Assembly (NCBI GenBank): GCA_963853835.1
Contig: OY970825.1
Coordinates: 31,992,835 to 32,056,834, forward strand
Direction: 5' to 3'
Source of the DNA: Calendula officinalis
Taxonomy: Eukaryota; Streptophyta; Magnoliopsida; Asterales; Asteraceae
DNA length: 64,000 nucleotides
The position numbers and the translations under genes are program-made. The notes beneath the pieces are model-generated. The model saw only the letters and a list, made by a program, of their open reading frames with translations. It was not told the DNA's origin and made no database searches. This document shows positions 1-9,858 of this stretch, piece after piece. Position 1 is the first letter of the stretch; the number at the start of each line of letters is the position of its first letter.

Positions 1-2496
1 CTGAATCCAAAGAAGTGCTCTTTTGGAATGAGTAAGGGCAAGTTACTGGGGCATATGGTAACAACCGAAGGAATTGAGGCTAACCCCGATAAGGTTGGGG
101 GGTTGTTAAAAATGCGTACCCCCCGGACGGTGAAGGATGTGCAAAGTTTGAACGGGAAGCTGGCAGCGTTAGGACGGTTTCTTGCAAAGTCAGCAGAAAA
201 GTCCGTCCCTTTCTTCAAGGCGTTGCACGGATGCACGAAGAAAGGAGAAGTTGAATGGACGGAAGAGGCTACGGAAGCTTTTGAAAAACTTAAGCGACAT
301 TTGAAAGACCTCCCTACCATGGCCAGTCCCATACCTGGGGAATCGTTGGTAATGTACCTTTCTACCAATAGGGAAGCAGTCAGTTCTGTGCTCATTGCCG
401 AAAGGAACAAAAAGCAAGTGCCTGTATATTTCGTTAGTCGAGCATTACAAGGAGCGGAGTTTAATTACTCAATAATTGAAAAGCTGATCTTGGCTTTGAT
501 TTATGCGGTTAGACGCTTGAAGCGGTATTTCCAAGCTCACTCGGTAACCGTCCTGACTAACCAACCAGTGAAAAACATACTCCTACAACCGGAGCGGTCC
601 GGACGCATGACAAAGTGGGCGATCGAATTGGGCGAGTACGATATCACATTTAAACCCAGGCCTAGTATCAAGGGCCAGGCGTTAGCAGATTTCTTGGTCG
701 AAATGCCAGATGATGAAAGGGTTTTGACAATTGAAGAAAAGGAGGGTCCGGAAGTGGATGCAGGTCGAAAACCTCCTTCCGTTTGGCAGATGTATACAGA
801 CGGAGCAGCAGGAGCGGACGGATGTGGAGCGGGGGTAGTTCTAACCGGGCCAAACGACGAAAGGGTCACCTACGCTTTGAGGTTCGACTTCGCCTGTTCG
901 AATAACAAGGCGGAGTATGAGGCCCTGTTAGCCGGATTGGGTCTAGCCAAAAGTCTAGAGATCCGGAAGGTGGAGGCTTTTGCAGACTCAATGCTGATTG
1001 TCAATCAAATCAAAGGCTCTTATGAGGCAAAGGAAATACACATGAAACGGTATCTGGAGCGAGTCCGAACGCATGTAAGCTGGTTCGATAGTTTCGAGAT
1101 CACGCAGGTCCCTCGAACTAAAAACAAGGAGGCCGATGCACTCAGCAAGCTAGCGGCAATGTTGTATCACCATCTGACTAAGAAGGTGTTGGTGGAAGTG
1201 TTGTCGAAACGGAGCATCGAGGAAGAAGAGGAGGTGGCAGTGCTAGAAAGTGATGAGGGTTGCTGGATGACCCCTTTTCGGTTATATTTGGGGGAAGGAT
1301 TCTTACCGGCTGAAACAAATGAAGCGAGGAAGGTAAGAATAAATGCCGGAAAGTATACTCTCAAGAATGACGTTCTGTACCGAAAGGGGTACTCTACCCC
1401 GTGGTTGAGATGTTTGAGGAGCAATGAAGCTAAGGATGCTATAAGGGAAATTCACGAAGGATTGTGCGGATTGCATTCGGGGGCCAGGTCACTAACTCAG
1501 AAGCTACTTCGTATGGGTTACTTTTGGCCATGCATGTCCAAGGACGTCCACCAATATGTGCAAAAGTGCGAAAGGTGCCAAGCTTATTCAAATGTCCCGA
1601 ATGCTCCTTCCGTTAACCTGAACAGCGTACACAGTCCGTGGCCTTTCTGTCAATGGGGGATTGATATTGTGGGACCATTCCCTAAAGCTCCCGGGGGGTT
1701 ACGTTTCCTGGTGGTAGCCATTGATTACTTCACAAAATGGGTAGAGGCCAAACCTTTAGCGTGTATCTCAGGGGCCAATATCGTTAAGTTCGTGTGGCAG
1801 CAGGTCGTGTGCCGTTTTGGCCTTGCGCGTACCATTGTAAGTGACAACGGGAAGCAATTTGCCAGCAATCCGTTCAAAAAATGGTGTGCTGAACTAAGCA
1901 TACACCAGAATTTTACATCTGTAGCCCACCCGCAGGCTAATGGTCAAACGGAGGTCACTAACAGAACAATCGTAAAAGGGATCAAGACCCGTCTAAGCAG
2001 AACCGGAGGTAGTTGGGCGGACGAGTTGCAAAGTGTATTATGGTCTTATCGAACGACGGTCCGGAGGGGAACGCAGGAAACCCCTTACAGTCTGGTATAC
2101 GGTTCTGAAGCCGTGATACCCCTGGAAGTTATCATTCCTTCGACAAGGGTTGAAAACTTTCATCTGGGGGAAAATGAAGAAGCATTAAGGCATAACCTGG
2201 ACATCATAGATGAACGACGCGAAAATGCTGCGTTAAGACAAGCGGCATACAAGTCTATGACGGAAGGTTACTATAACAAGAAGGTCCGAGGAATGGCGTG
2301 TAAGGTGGGCGATCTGGTCCTACGCAAGAATGAGGCCAGTCTCCAACATAAACCGGGGAAGCTCTGTCCCAATTGGGAAGGTCCATACAAGGTCAAAGAG
2401 GCTAGGAGAAACGGTTCCTATGTTTTGGAAGCAATGGACGGTTCGTTCATCCCGCGTACGTGGAACATGCAGAACTTGCGGAAATTCTACTTTTAA
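1..2496 (+). CDS. Ty3/Gypsy (Tat clade) pol polyprotein, 3' part: RT end, RNase H, archaeal-type RNase H, integrase
   Basis: The frame is open from base 1, so the gene starts upstream of the window. In order the protein shows the end of reverse transcriptase (LNPKKCSFG near the start), a first RNase H whose usual YSDAS is replaced by MYLSTN and looks degenerate, and a second RNase H with intact acidic residues (YTDGAAG, NNKAEYEALLAGL, ADSMLIVNQ, EADALSKLA; nt ~790-1160). Integrase follows, with an HHCC zinc finger (HSGARS..CERCQAY, nt ~1450-1590) and the DDE core (GIDIVGP, SDNGKQF, NGQTEVTNR; nt ~1660-1970). Two RNase H domains between RT and integrase are the hallmark of the Tat lineage (Ogre/Retand type). 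No internal stop or frameshift is seen. The product would reverse-transcribe the element RNA and integrate the cDNA. The stop at 2494-2496 is followed by a long 3' region with an antisense gene. Confidence 0.93.
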   Translation: MNPKKCSFGMSKGKLLGHMVTTEGIEANPDKVGGLLKMRTPRTVKDVQSLNGKLAALGRFLAKSAEKSVPFFKALHGCTKKGEVEWTEEATEAFEKLKRHLKDLPTMASPIPGESLVMYLSTNREAVSSVLIAERNKKQVPVYFVSRALQGAEFNYSIIEKLILALIYAVRRLKRYFQAHSVTVLTNQPVKNILLQPERSGRMTKWAIELGEYDITFKPRPSIKGQALADFLVEMPDDERVLTIEEKEGPEVDAGRKPPSVWQMYTDGAAGADGCGAGVVLTGPNDERVTYALRFDFACSNNKAEYEALLAGLGLAKSLEIRKVEAFADSMLIVNQIKGSYEAKEIHMKRYLERVRTHVSWFDSFEITQVPRTKNKEADALSKLAAMLYHHLTKKVLVEVLSKRSIEEEEEVAVLESDEGCWMTPFRLYLGEGFLPAETNEARKVRINAGKYTLKNDVLYRKGYSTPWLRCLRSNEAKDAIREIHEGLCGLHSGARSLTQKLLRMGYFWPCMSKDVHQYVQKCERCQAYSNVPNAPSVNLNSVHSPWPFCQWGIDIVGPFPKAPGGLRFLVVAIDYFTKWVEAKPLACISGANIVKFVWQQVVCRFGLARTIVSDNGKQFASNPFKKWCAELSIHQNFTSVAHPQANGQTEVTNRTIVKGIKTRLSRTGGSWADELQSVLWSYRTTVRRGTQETPYSLVYGSEAVIPLEVIIPSTRVENFHLGENEEALRHNLDIIDERRENAALRQAAYKSMTEGYYNKKVRGMACKVGDLVLRKNEASLQHKPGKLCPNWEGPYKVKEARRNGSYVLEAMDGSFIPRTWNMQNLRKFYF

Positions 2497-2995
2497 GATT
2501 TTTTTTGTGTGTCTTGTTTATCAAGTTGTTGGGTTGGCTCTTGATGCGAATGTTATCTGAATCAGTAGCATGGTGTTCACTACTAGTGTAATAGAAAGTC
2601 GTGTATGATTAATGAAATGTCTTTTAGATAAGCTTTTCTGCTTCATAACTTTCTAACTTACAAAACAACCCATATAACCTACCGAATGGTTAAGTCGACG
2701 AAATAAGCATGCATCAATAGGTAAGGATGGGAAACGCCACTTCCTACTCCTATTCTATGGGGGACGCCCCATAAGAAAATAAAACCTATTCGAAAACGAA
2801 CGAACGAAATGAACGAATGCGATAAGTAAAAGTGACAAATAAAAACGAAGAATAAGTAAATAAAAACCATCGAAATTAACGAAGGTTAACACCTTCCGTT
2901 ACAAAGAAAAACAAAAAATGTACAACCAACGAACCACTAGCGATAAACGATTACACGAAGCAAAAGAGAAGTTAAACAACAAATAAACGCCACAA
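2497..2995. other. 3' untranslated spacer of the Tat element
   Basis: This AT-rich DNA lies between the pol stop and the antisense ORF stop. No convincing gene is visible. Confidence 0.5.
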
Positions 2996-4007
2996 CTAGG
3001 GCACGAAAGCACCTCCACCCCGGGTGGAACTTTCACCCGTATCTTCGGGATTAACAGTCGCTTTCTTCACAAGCTCTTTTATGTCATTCAGCGATGTCGC
3101 ACCGGATACAAGCGATTGCAGTAGGGGGTAATCAGGAGTCACCAGCTCTCCAAAGAGATTCATTATGTTCGTTTGGGCCTCAGGATGGTCATATACAAGC
3201 CCAACGCCCTGAAGCTGCTCTGAGTACTCTCTATGAGTGTCCAAACACCCGTGATACTGCCCAAACTTAACACTCTCTAGCTGAAGCCGAGAGTTCCGAC
3301 CCACAAACTCAGGGGAGCTCAACAAATACCCAAACAACCCAGATATCCCCTTCCGGATTCGCCAATCGAGGTCTTCCTGAAGGGCACCTACCTGATGAGA
3401 TTGGACGGCGAATTCCTCTTTTAACTTGTCATTTTGAAGGTCCAACTCGCCGTGACAACGAACGGCTTCGTTCAACTGGTTATCCTTTTCAATTAACGCC
3501 ATTTCCAACTCGGGGATGCGGGCGGACGAAGAACTTTGTTCACCACTCAACTCAAGAAGTCGGGCATCTTTGTTAGAAAGGTTCCTCCTCATCTCCGCTA
3601 AAGCCATAGATAGATCTCTGTTCTCTTCAGAAAGGCGGGTTTTCTCCTCAGTTCAACCTGATGTAAACGGCGGGTGGTTTTGATTAATTCTTCCATTTGA
3701 GCAAACTCTTCACGATGCCCGACCAGTGATTGCCGGTTATGAACCCCCCTCAATTGTAATTCCGAAAGCAACTCGACGGCATTGAGTAGGCCGGAGCGTG
3801 CCTGAAGGAAGATGCCCTCATCGGAAGTGTGGGTTAAATCTAAAGCAGTGGTCGGTGGGTCGGCAACAATATGCACTATCGGAGGAGTAGAAGTAACGGT
3901 TTCTTGTAATACTGGAGCTGATGTTGTAACAAGGACGATCGGGTCGGGAACACTGGTGACCGACACCTCCCGTGTGGAGCCAACGATCGTTGTACGTGTC
4001 TGGTGAG
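2996..4007 (-). pseudogene. Antisense ORF of the Tat element, C-terminal exon (coiled coil), frameshifted
   Basis: This is the last exon of a gene on the strand opposite pol, lying between integrase and the 3' LTR. The minus strand encodes a Pro/Thr/Val-rich stretch and then a Glu/Leu/Gln-rich coiled coil, stopping at 2996-2998. Two overlapping open frames (3598-4007 and 2996-3607) join only if there is a one-base frameshift near 3655: the coiled-coil pattern continues upstream of the apparent Met in the lower frame (EKTRLSEENRDLS). Antisense ORFs at this position are known from Tat elements; their function is not established. The upstream exon boundary is a TTGCAG acceptor at 4008-4013. Confidence 0.6.
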
Positions 4008-4094
4008 CTGCAAGGAAGAAACCATGCCAGATGGCACAGGATAAGGATATAATATATAAAAATATACACATATAAAAAATAATCATAAACTTAC

Positions 4095-4385
4095 GAAGAA
4101 ATGGAAAATTGGGAAGTGACGCTTGCGGCCTCGGCGGCTGAACAGGTTGCTTTTCCTTGCTGACGGAGGATGTTTGTGTGCCAGAACTGAATAAAAAATC
4201 GCTGAACATGGCGAGTGCGGAGGCCCTCGGAGGGACCGGCACAGCTTCCGGTGCAGCAGGTTCGATAATTGGCGAAACAGGAACAGCACTTGAAACAGCA
4301 GTGGTGGGGATAATTAACGTTGCGGGAGCAAAAGAAACTAATACAGACGTTTCAACAGACGGGCGGGGTGATTTCGGCTTTTCTC
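4095..4385 (-). pseudogene. Antisense ORF of the Tat element, middle exon
   Basis: This is a Ser/Pro/Val/Ala-rich low-complexity exon. Its acceptor is CACTTGTCAG ending at 4386, and its donor is GTAAGT starting at 4094 on the minus strand. The intron 4008-4094 is 87 bp and frame-neutral. The exon begins in phase 1, which matches the phase-1 end of the upstream exon at 8592, so splicing out 4386-8591 keeps the frame. Exon limits are read from consensus sites and frame, not from transcripts. Confidence 0.55.
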
Positions 4386-4446
4386 CTGACAAGTGGCAAA
4401 ATAATTAGTAAGGAAGGATATAAGTACAAAAAAAATATATGTATAT

Positions 4447-4960
4447 TGCTGAGTTCTGAATAACTCTTCATAAACGTCGATCTTTAGGCTCAAGAATAGT
4501 TAGTTCTTATCTGGAATAAGCATATACAAATAACAAAATTGTGGAATTATATAAACATATTTGTATTGCTAAACAAGGTTTCATCATCATCTTCTATGTA
4601 CAATGATTACTTAAAGCCCCAATTCTACATATAAATATGTAGAACGGTTTTTTGTTAAACAGGATTAAACGACCTTGAGGCTTAGAGCACACACACAAAC
4701 ACGTTAAAATGTGGGTTCCAAAACATCTAATTCTATGTCATTAGGTTTCTTTATATACTAGAAAACCTAAGACTTACAAGGAAAAGATAATGACTAAATC
4801 TTTTAAATTAATAAAGATATACTATATCTTTTTACAATTATCATTATCTCCTAAATCTTATTCAAATCTTGAACTTCATATCACCGACTTAGGTCCTTGT
4901 AGTTTAATAGTTTTGACTAATCAAATCTTTAATGAATATTTAATAAAAATATTCCTAACA
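4447..4960 (-). repeat. LTR of a truncated minus-strand Copia element (element C)
   Basis: The minus strand runs from TGTTAGGAAT to ACTCAGCA. It is preceded, in element orientation, by the polypurine tract AGGGGAAGAT (rc of 4961-4970). Only this 3' LTR and adjoining 3' UTR are present. Confidence 0.6.
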
Positions 4961-5600
4961 ATCTTCCCCTATTTGATTTGACAAAACTTATAGAATTAGC
5001 TAGGAATCTTCAAGTCTCTTCCCCTTTTTGACATAATCAAATAAATCCGAGAAACTTGAACTTCCCCTTGAATGATCGACACTTTTTCTTCCCCTAAAAG
5101 TGTGCTATCATTCTTGTGTTCTTCAAGGCTATATAAATTACATTGAAAACCAATTATCTTCTATTTGAAGTTGAAGTAAATACTCAAACTAAGCATCACA
5201 TTCCGTCTAAATATAGTAATCAGCAACGTCATATCTTGTATGAGGGACTTGCTTATCTTAGTCTTCAACAGATCTTTTCGTTAAGATTCGGTTGAATTGC
5301 AGTTACAACAATACATAACATCTTATGTAGTAAGACTTTCCACTTCATCTTCAAATAAAATATAATCAATTATCTTCTGTAATCAATTGATAAAGATCAA
5401 ATATGTAACAAATAAAACTTTCATTTATCTTCATCATGCGTTCAACCTGTGTGTGTGTGTGAATAATGTGATTCGTTTCACATTAATATACCAGATACGA
5501 TCAATAAACCGTGGTATGGAATGAGCATGGTGTGTGACATGCTTTCCAAAATATGATGTATCAGTTGTATGGAAGAAATCAATATCAAATTTTTTCTTCG
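4961..5600 (-). other. 3' UTR remnant of element C with repeated polypurine-like tracts
   Basis: CTTCCCC tracts recur at about 4963, 5020, 5062 and 5089, so the minus strand has several PPT-like GGGGAAG blocks before the LTR. There is also a short (TG)n near 5450. No coding frame is recognisable. Confidence 0.45.
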
Positions 5601-5640
5601 TTTAGTACTGATTAGTAACAAATTCGAACACTGCCTTTTA

Positions 5641-5830
5641 TTTACTACTGATCAGTAGTAAACTTTGATAAATAGGATCAGTAGTAAAAGTATACCAGTA
5701 GTAAAATCGGAATTTAGCATCGGATCAGTAGTAATCGAGACATACTACTGATCAGTAGTAATGTTGGTATCTGAGAGCAGTAGTAATCTTCGACTATCTG
5801 AGAGCAGTAGTAATCTTCGATGTTGTTATG
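5641..5830. repeat. Cluster of the B-family palindrome (CAGTAGTA/TACTACTG)
   Basis: The perfect 20-bp palindrome TTACTACTGATCAGTAGTAA is at 5642-5661 and an 18-bp version at 5743-5760. Single half-sites lie between and after them. The cluster runs into the first codons of the ORF at 5761. The position matches the end of an intron or leader upstream of an ORF3-like exon. Confidence 0.8.
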
Positions 5831-7896
5831 TACCTGTTAGTGAGCCCGATGATCTTGCTAGATGGAGTGAGGGCAGTATTAAACACAAACAATTGACGGA
5901 TATGATGGAAAACCTTGAAACCATTGTACAAGATTGTCTTACTTATCTCACAAATCAAGGAAAAACAATGCAATACATGAAAAGGCACATTAACACAATC
6001 AATAAAAGAATGAGACTCTATGAGCACAGGCTTCATCAACAAACAAAGATTATAAGAAGTTTGAAAAAGAAGGTTGATAATAGTGAGGCTCCACCAGTTG
6101 AGCTCACTAAGGGGGAGAACGACAATATTCAAAGTATGATTGATGAATCAATTGCAGCAGCAGCAACTTCTCTTCTCAACCTCAAAGAAACAAAAGTTGA
6201 TGAAGGCCCAGAAAAGATGAATGTTGATGATGAGCCTACTACTACTGCTCCTATGGAAGAACAAACTGAACAAGAAGTATCAGTAGTAACTCCTACTACT
6301 GATATCATAGCAGTAGTAAATCAACAAGAGGAAACAACTGCACTAAACACTACTGATGCCCTATCAGTAGTAACTCCTGAAGTCACACCAGTAGTAACTA
6401 CCTTGGTTACTACTGAAGAGGAAGAACTAGTTTTACCAGAGCTAATTGAAAGGGAACGTTTTGAAATCATCACTAAACCACCTACACCTGATCAACCACT
6501 TATCATACCAGACATTGATGATAATGTGAACTGGTTTGAAGTGGATGAATGCACACTTCCTGAACATCCAAAAATTCTTGCTCAGAATGAACTTAGCTTA
6601 TTTTCTCCATCAATAATAATCAGAGGTGTTCCTGATATGAAATACATTCCACCTCCACCTTCAGCTTGTATTAAAAAGGGTAAAGAAGTTTATGATGAAG
6701 ATTACCCTAACAGAGCATTAGGTCACTACATGGTGAACAAAATCAATCTTGTGAGAGCTGATAAACAATCAAGATGGAAGGTGAAGCACAAGAGATACTT
6801 GGAGAAAGTAGCTAAGTATCAAGATCTTGAAGAGAAGAAAAAGAAGGCTCAAAATGAAATACCTGTTCAAATAGAAGATGTTCAGATAGAAGCTCAAAAA
6901 GCAGAATTCAAAAGACTTAGAAAAGTTGAAGAAGAACATATAAAATGTCTTGAAGATCTGGTATCTGAATGCAAAAGAACTAAAAGTGAATTAACAGATT
7001 ATGTATTTGAACAGAAGACTAATATGATTGAATTTCTCAAATCAAAAGGGCACAATGCAAAGTCCTTTGGCAGAATGAAAATGATCACAATTGTAGAAAA
7101 ATATTGTGCTGCCAAGAAGAAAGATTTGGCTGAACAAGAAGCAGAAGAAGAAAAGAAATCAAAAGCCTTAATTCTAATCAGTCCAAGTTCAATTACAACT
7201 GGTAGTATATCAACTACTGGTGAATCCTCAACTCCCCACACAAAGAAAAGAAAGGCTGTTACTCAAGAAGAAAGTGCTAAAAAGAAATCAAAAACAGAAC
7301 AAATCATTCCTGTTCTTGAAGTACCTATTGCTCCCTTGCAGAACAATCCAATCATCAATTGGAGAGTTATGCCAAACAATGTAATAGAAATTGTAAGGGA
7401 AGACAAAGCCATACAAAGATTTACTGGATGGTTACCATTGATCAGATCATGCTCAAGAAGTGATGTTATTAAACTTCTGATTATTGGAAAACCAAGGATG
7501 TCAAAGAAATCATGGAAAGAATCTGGTGCTGGATATTTAACAAGAATGATTGATGCTGCATTTTATCCAGACAACTACCCAGAATTATTTACAAATCCAG
7601 AAAATGTTTATGCTTGGAATGTAATACCAACTGCAAATATGTATTTCTTTGAAAGATCAAGCAAAAGATGTGAGCTATATCTGTTTGAAAAAGAATATCC
7701 TCATTCTGAAAAGGTTATGTATCAGATATTCACAAACTCTATGATGAAACCTTATGATGCTGTAATGTTCCAGAACAAATTGAACTATTTTACAAAGAAA
7801 AACAGCAAATACATTATTGAGCAAAGACATCAACAGAATCAAAGAACCTTAGAAAAAAGAAAGAGGGAAGAAGAAGAACAAAAGAAACTTAGTTGA
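5761..7896 (+). CDS. ORF3-like protein of the B-family Sirevirus-like element (3' exon or truncated gene), 711 aa
   Basis: The function is unknown. The N-terminal third is coiled coil and Gln/Thr/Val-rich, with many SVVT and TTD words encoded by copies of the CAGTAGTA/TACTACTG motif. The conserved part starts near residue 260 with VDECTLPEHPKIL and GIPDMKYIPPPPSA. Next come a long charged coiled coil, a Lys-rich basic patch (KKRKAV..KKKSK, possible nuclear signal), and a C-terminal domain with NNPIINWRV, QRFTGWLPLIRSCSRSD, KKSWKESGAGYL and AFYPDNYPE. It matches the tail of the ORF at 56929 closely and the ORF at 62891. The start at 5761 may be internal, since the 5' part of this element is missing. 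The gene sits just upstream of the polypurine tract and 3' LTR, the position of env-like genes in Sireviruses, but no signal peptide or membrane segment is visible. Confidence 0.75.
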   Translation: MLVSESSSNLRLSESSSNLRCCYVPVSEPDDLARWSEGSIKHKQLTDMMENLETIVQDCLTYLTNQGKTMQYMKRHINTINKRMRLYEHRLHQQTKIIRSLKKKVDNSEAPPVELTKGENDNIQSMIDESIAAAATSLLNLKETKVDEGPEKMNVDDEPTTTAPMEEQTEQEVSVVTPTTDIIAVVNQQEETTALNTTDALSVVTPEVTPVVTTLVTTEEEELVLPELIERERFEIITKPPTPDQPLIIPDIDDNVNWFEVDECTLPEHPKILAQNELSLFSPSIIIRGVPDMKYIPPPPSACIKKGKEVYDEDYPNRALGHYMVNKINLVRADKQSRWKVKHKRYLEKVAKYQDLEEKKKKAQNEIPVQIEDVQIEAQKAEFKRLRKVEEEHIKCLEDLVSECKRTKSELTDYVFEQKTNMIEFLKSKGHNAKSFGRMKMITIVEKYCAAKKKDLAEQEAEEEKKSKALILISPSSITTGSISTTGESSTPHTKKRKAVTQEESAKKKSKTEQIIPVLEVPIAPLQNNPIINWRVMPNNVIEIVREDKAIQRFTGWLPLIRSCSRSDVIKLLIIGKPRMSKKSWKESGAGYLTRMIDAAFYPDNYPELFTNPENVYAWNVIPTANMYFFERSSKRCELYLFEKEYPHSEKVMYQIFTNSMMKPYDAVMFQNKLNYFTKKNSKYIIEQRHQQNQRTLEKRKREEEEQKKLS

Positions 7897-7915
7897 TTGA
7901 AAGAGAATCAATAAG

Positions 7916-7928
7916 TTTAGGGGGAGAT
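7916..7928 (+). other. Polypurine tract, B copy 1
   Basis: TTTAGGGGGAGAT directly precedes the 3' LTR, as in B copy 2 at 59132-59144. Confidence 0.75.
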
Positions 7929-8570
7929 TGTAGGAGCAGATCACAGTTCAACTTATTACTGATGCTGCAGTTAGTACTGATCATAGTTATTACTGATGAA
8001 GACTATGGTTGTTACTGATGGGGCAGTAACACTTACTACTGATAAGTTGATACTGGTGAAGACTATGACTAACTTACTACTGATCATGCATAGATTGAAG
8101 ATACTACTGATCATTAGTAGTTATTACTGACGTTGGTTTTGGACTTACTACTGGTCACCAGAGTTACTACTGACGATGCATATTTACTACTGGTGATTGT
8201 AGTTACTACTGGTACGCGTTTTGGAAGCATATCAAGTCCGAGATCTTCGCAGAGTTAGTTATAGAATGTATTTCAATGTATATCTTTTATTATTCGATGT
8301 AAATCAAGTCCTAGAATAACTAGGGTAAATAGTTAGGCTTCAAGGACTATTATATATAGTTCCTTACGAATTGTAAACGTACGTGTGTATTGTTAATCAA
8401 TAATATACATTGAAGCTTTTTGTGAAACTGTGTTCTTTATATTATTCGATATTGTTCTTACAGTTCATTGTTCTTAATCATATTGATATAGTGTTAATCC
8501 ACTGTAACTTCTATCATCAATTAGATCTAAAGGTGTTTATTAACTAGTTTATAGTTAATCGATCCTGACA
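7929..8570 (+). repeat. 3' LTR of B copy 1
   Basis: This LTR starts TGTAGGAGCAGATC and ends TCGATCCTGACA, about 642 bp, and is clearly homologous to the LTRs at 56225 and 59145. It contains seven TACTACTG words in its first 300 bp. No matching 5' LTR is found upstream. Confidence 0.85.
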
Positions 8571-8591
8571 TATATATACTGCAAATTATAC

Positions 8592-9660
8592 CTTCTTTCC
8601 TTTTTCGCTTGAGAGGCGATGAGGTCGATGTCTCGCGGGACCTCTTTGATAAGGTCCGAACGGAACGAACTTTGATGGGTCTCGAGAGCTCAGATTGCGA
8701 GTCGGCAATCATGGTATCTTTCGTTCTGAACCCTAGCGATTCGGTGAGGGGCGAAGAAACATCTGAAGCAACCTCAGTTTCCGGTTCTAAAGCTTCCGGA
8801 GTACCCTCAGAGCTGAGGGTAGCTTCAGTGGGGGGAAGGAAAGGAGTGATGGGCCCTTCGGTGACTGTTATGGACTCCCTCGGGGGTTTCTGCATTTTCA
8901 AACGTTGCAACAAGGTGGTATTCTTCCCAATCACCTGCCAGATTGGGCGAACCCCACGAACAAAGAAGTGGGGGCTTAAGTCGGCCATCCCAAGGAAGTA
9001 TTCATCTGGGTCCTCCCATTCCATATCTAACCCCAACAGACTTTCAATTCGCTGATTTTCAGAGGTAGTCAACACCGGGGCGGCCTCGGAGGATCGTCCG
9101 GTAATAGGCCCCCAAGAAAGGGCAATATCATTAAATGCCAGACGGTCGACGTAGAAGAACTCATACTTCCAATCACGAATAGAATCTTTCAACCCGGAGA
9201 TCCTCTCACTTCTACCGGGTCGATGAGTAAAAACCGCCCAGTCACCCCGACCGGTGACAACATACAGGTTGCGAAACAATTTGGTAGAAAGGGGAATGCC
9301 AAGCGCACGACTGGATATTACGAAACCGACGATTTTTCTAAAAGAATTTGGGGCAAGCTGGTCCAGATGAAGACCAAGATCTTGAAGCAAGGTAAGGATG
9401 AAATCATCAACGGGAAATCTCAATCCTCCCAAAAGGAATTGAAGATATACCGGCTCAAATCCGACCGGAGCAGAACGAATGGTGTCGGAAGGACCAGGAA
9501 GTAAGAGACGATAACAACGATCAATGTGATAATCGTCATAAATCGCGTTTAGATCTGGAGGAGTAAGTTTAGTATGTGTGTTGGCGGCAGTTCTCGGGAT
9601 CGACTTCTCATGTTTCTCTTTAAGGGTTTTGTCTTTCCTCGTATTGATTTTGGGGAACTG
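8592..9660 (-). pseudogene. Antisense ORF of the Tat element, first exon (putative gypsy-type transposon domain)
   Basis: The minus strand encodes a domain of the PF04195-like 'putative gypsy type transposon' kind. The key stretch is VYLQFLLGGLRFPVDDF followed by LDQLAPNSFRKIVGFV and GIPLSTKLFRNLYVV. Charged Ser/Thr/Lys-rich sequence follows, ending at a GTATAATTT donor (8591 downward). The open frame continues upstream to about 9660, next to a TTTTCTTCAG acceptor-like site, with no ATG in this frame, so the true start is uncertain or lost. A TATATA box lies upstream on the same strand. The domain occurs widely in plant Ty3 elements; its biochemical role is unknown. Confidence 0.6.
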
Positions 9661-9760
9661 AAGAAAAGAATTTATGAAATAAAGGGACGGAAATTGTTTA
9701 AGAAATCGAAGGCGGCTAAGGAAGATGTGTGAGGAACTGGAATCAACAGAGGAGCGAGGA

Positions 9761-9768
9761 ATATATAA
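9761..9768 (-). promoter_or_regulatory. TATA box for the Tat antisense gene
   Basis: The minus strand reads TTATATAT about 100 bp upstream of the antisense reading frame. The spacing and strand fit a core promoter for the antisense transcript, separate from the LTR promoter. This is consensus match only. Confidence 0.4.
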
Positions 9769-9858
9769 GAGGAAGAAGATAAAGAGGCGGTTACCCTTGA
9801 TAGGCCAACGGTTAAAAAGCCAACGGTCAGAAAAAGGGTAACGGTCATTTTTTTGAAG

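Larger units (their letters stand above)
4447..8570. mobile_element. Composite Copia insertion inside the Tat antisense intron
   Basis: The left end is a minus-oriented LTR (4447-4960) and the right end a plus-oriented B-family LTR (7929-8570). The whole block is flanked by TATAT on both sides (4442-4446 and 8571-8575). Removing the block and one TATAT restores a small intron of about 77 bp with an intact donor and acceptor. The two terminal LTRs are not homologous, so this is either two nested, partly deleted elements or a chimeric integrant. The AT-rich flank makes the TATAT match weak evidence. Confidence 0.55.

Noticed and set aside
8609..9504. Plus-strand frames of 148 and 93 aa opposite the Tat antisense exon
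   Set aside because: They are shadows; the minus strand carries the recognisable PF04195-like domain.
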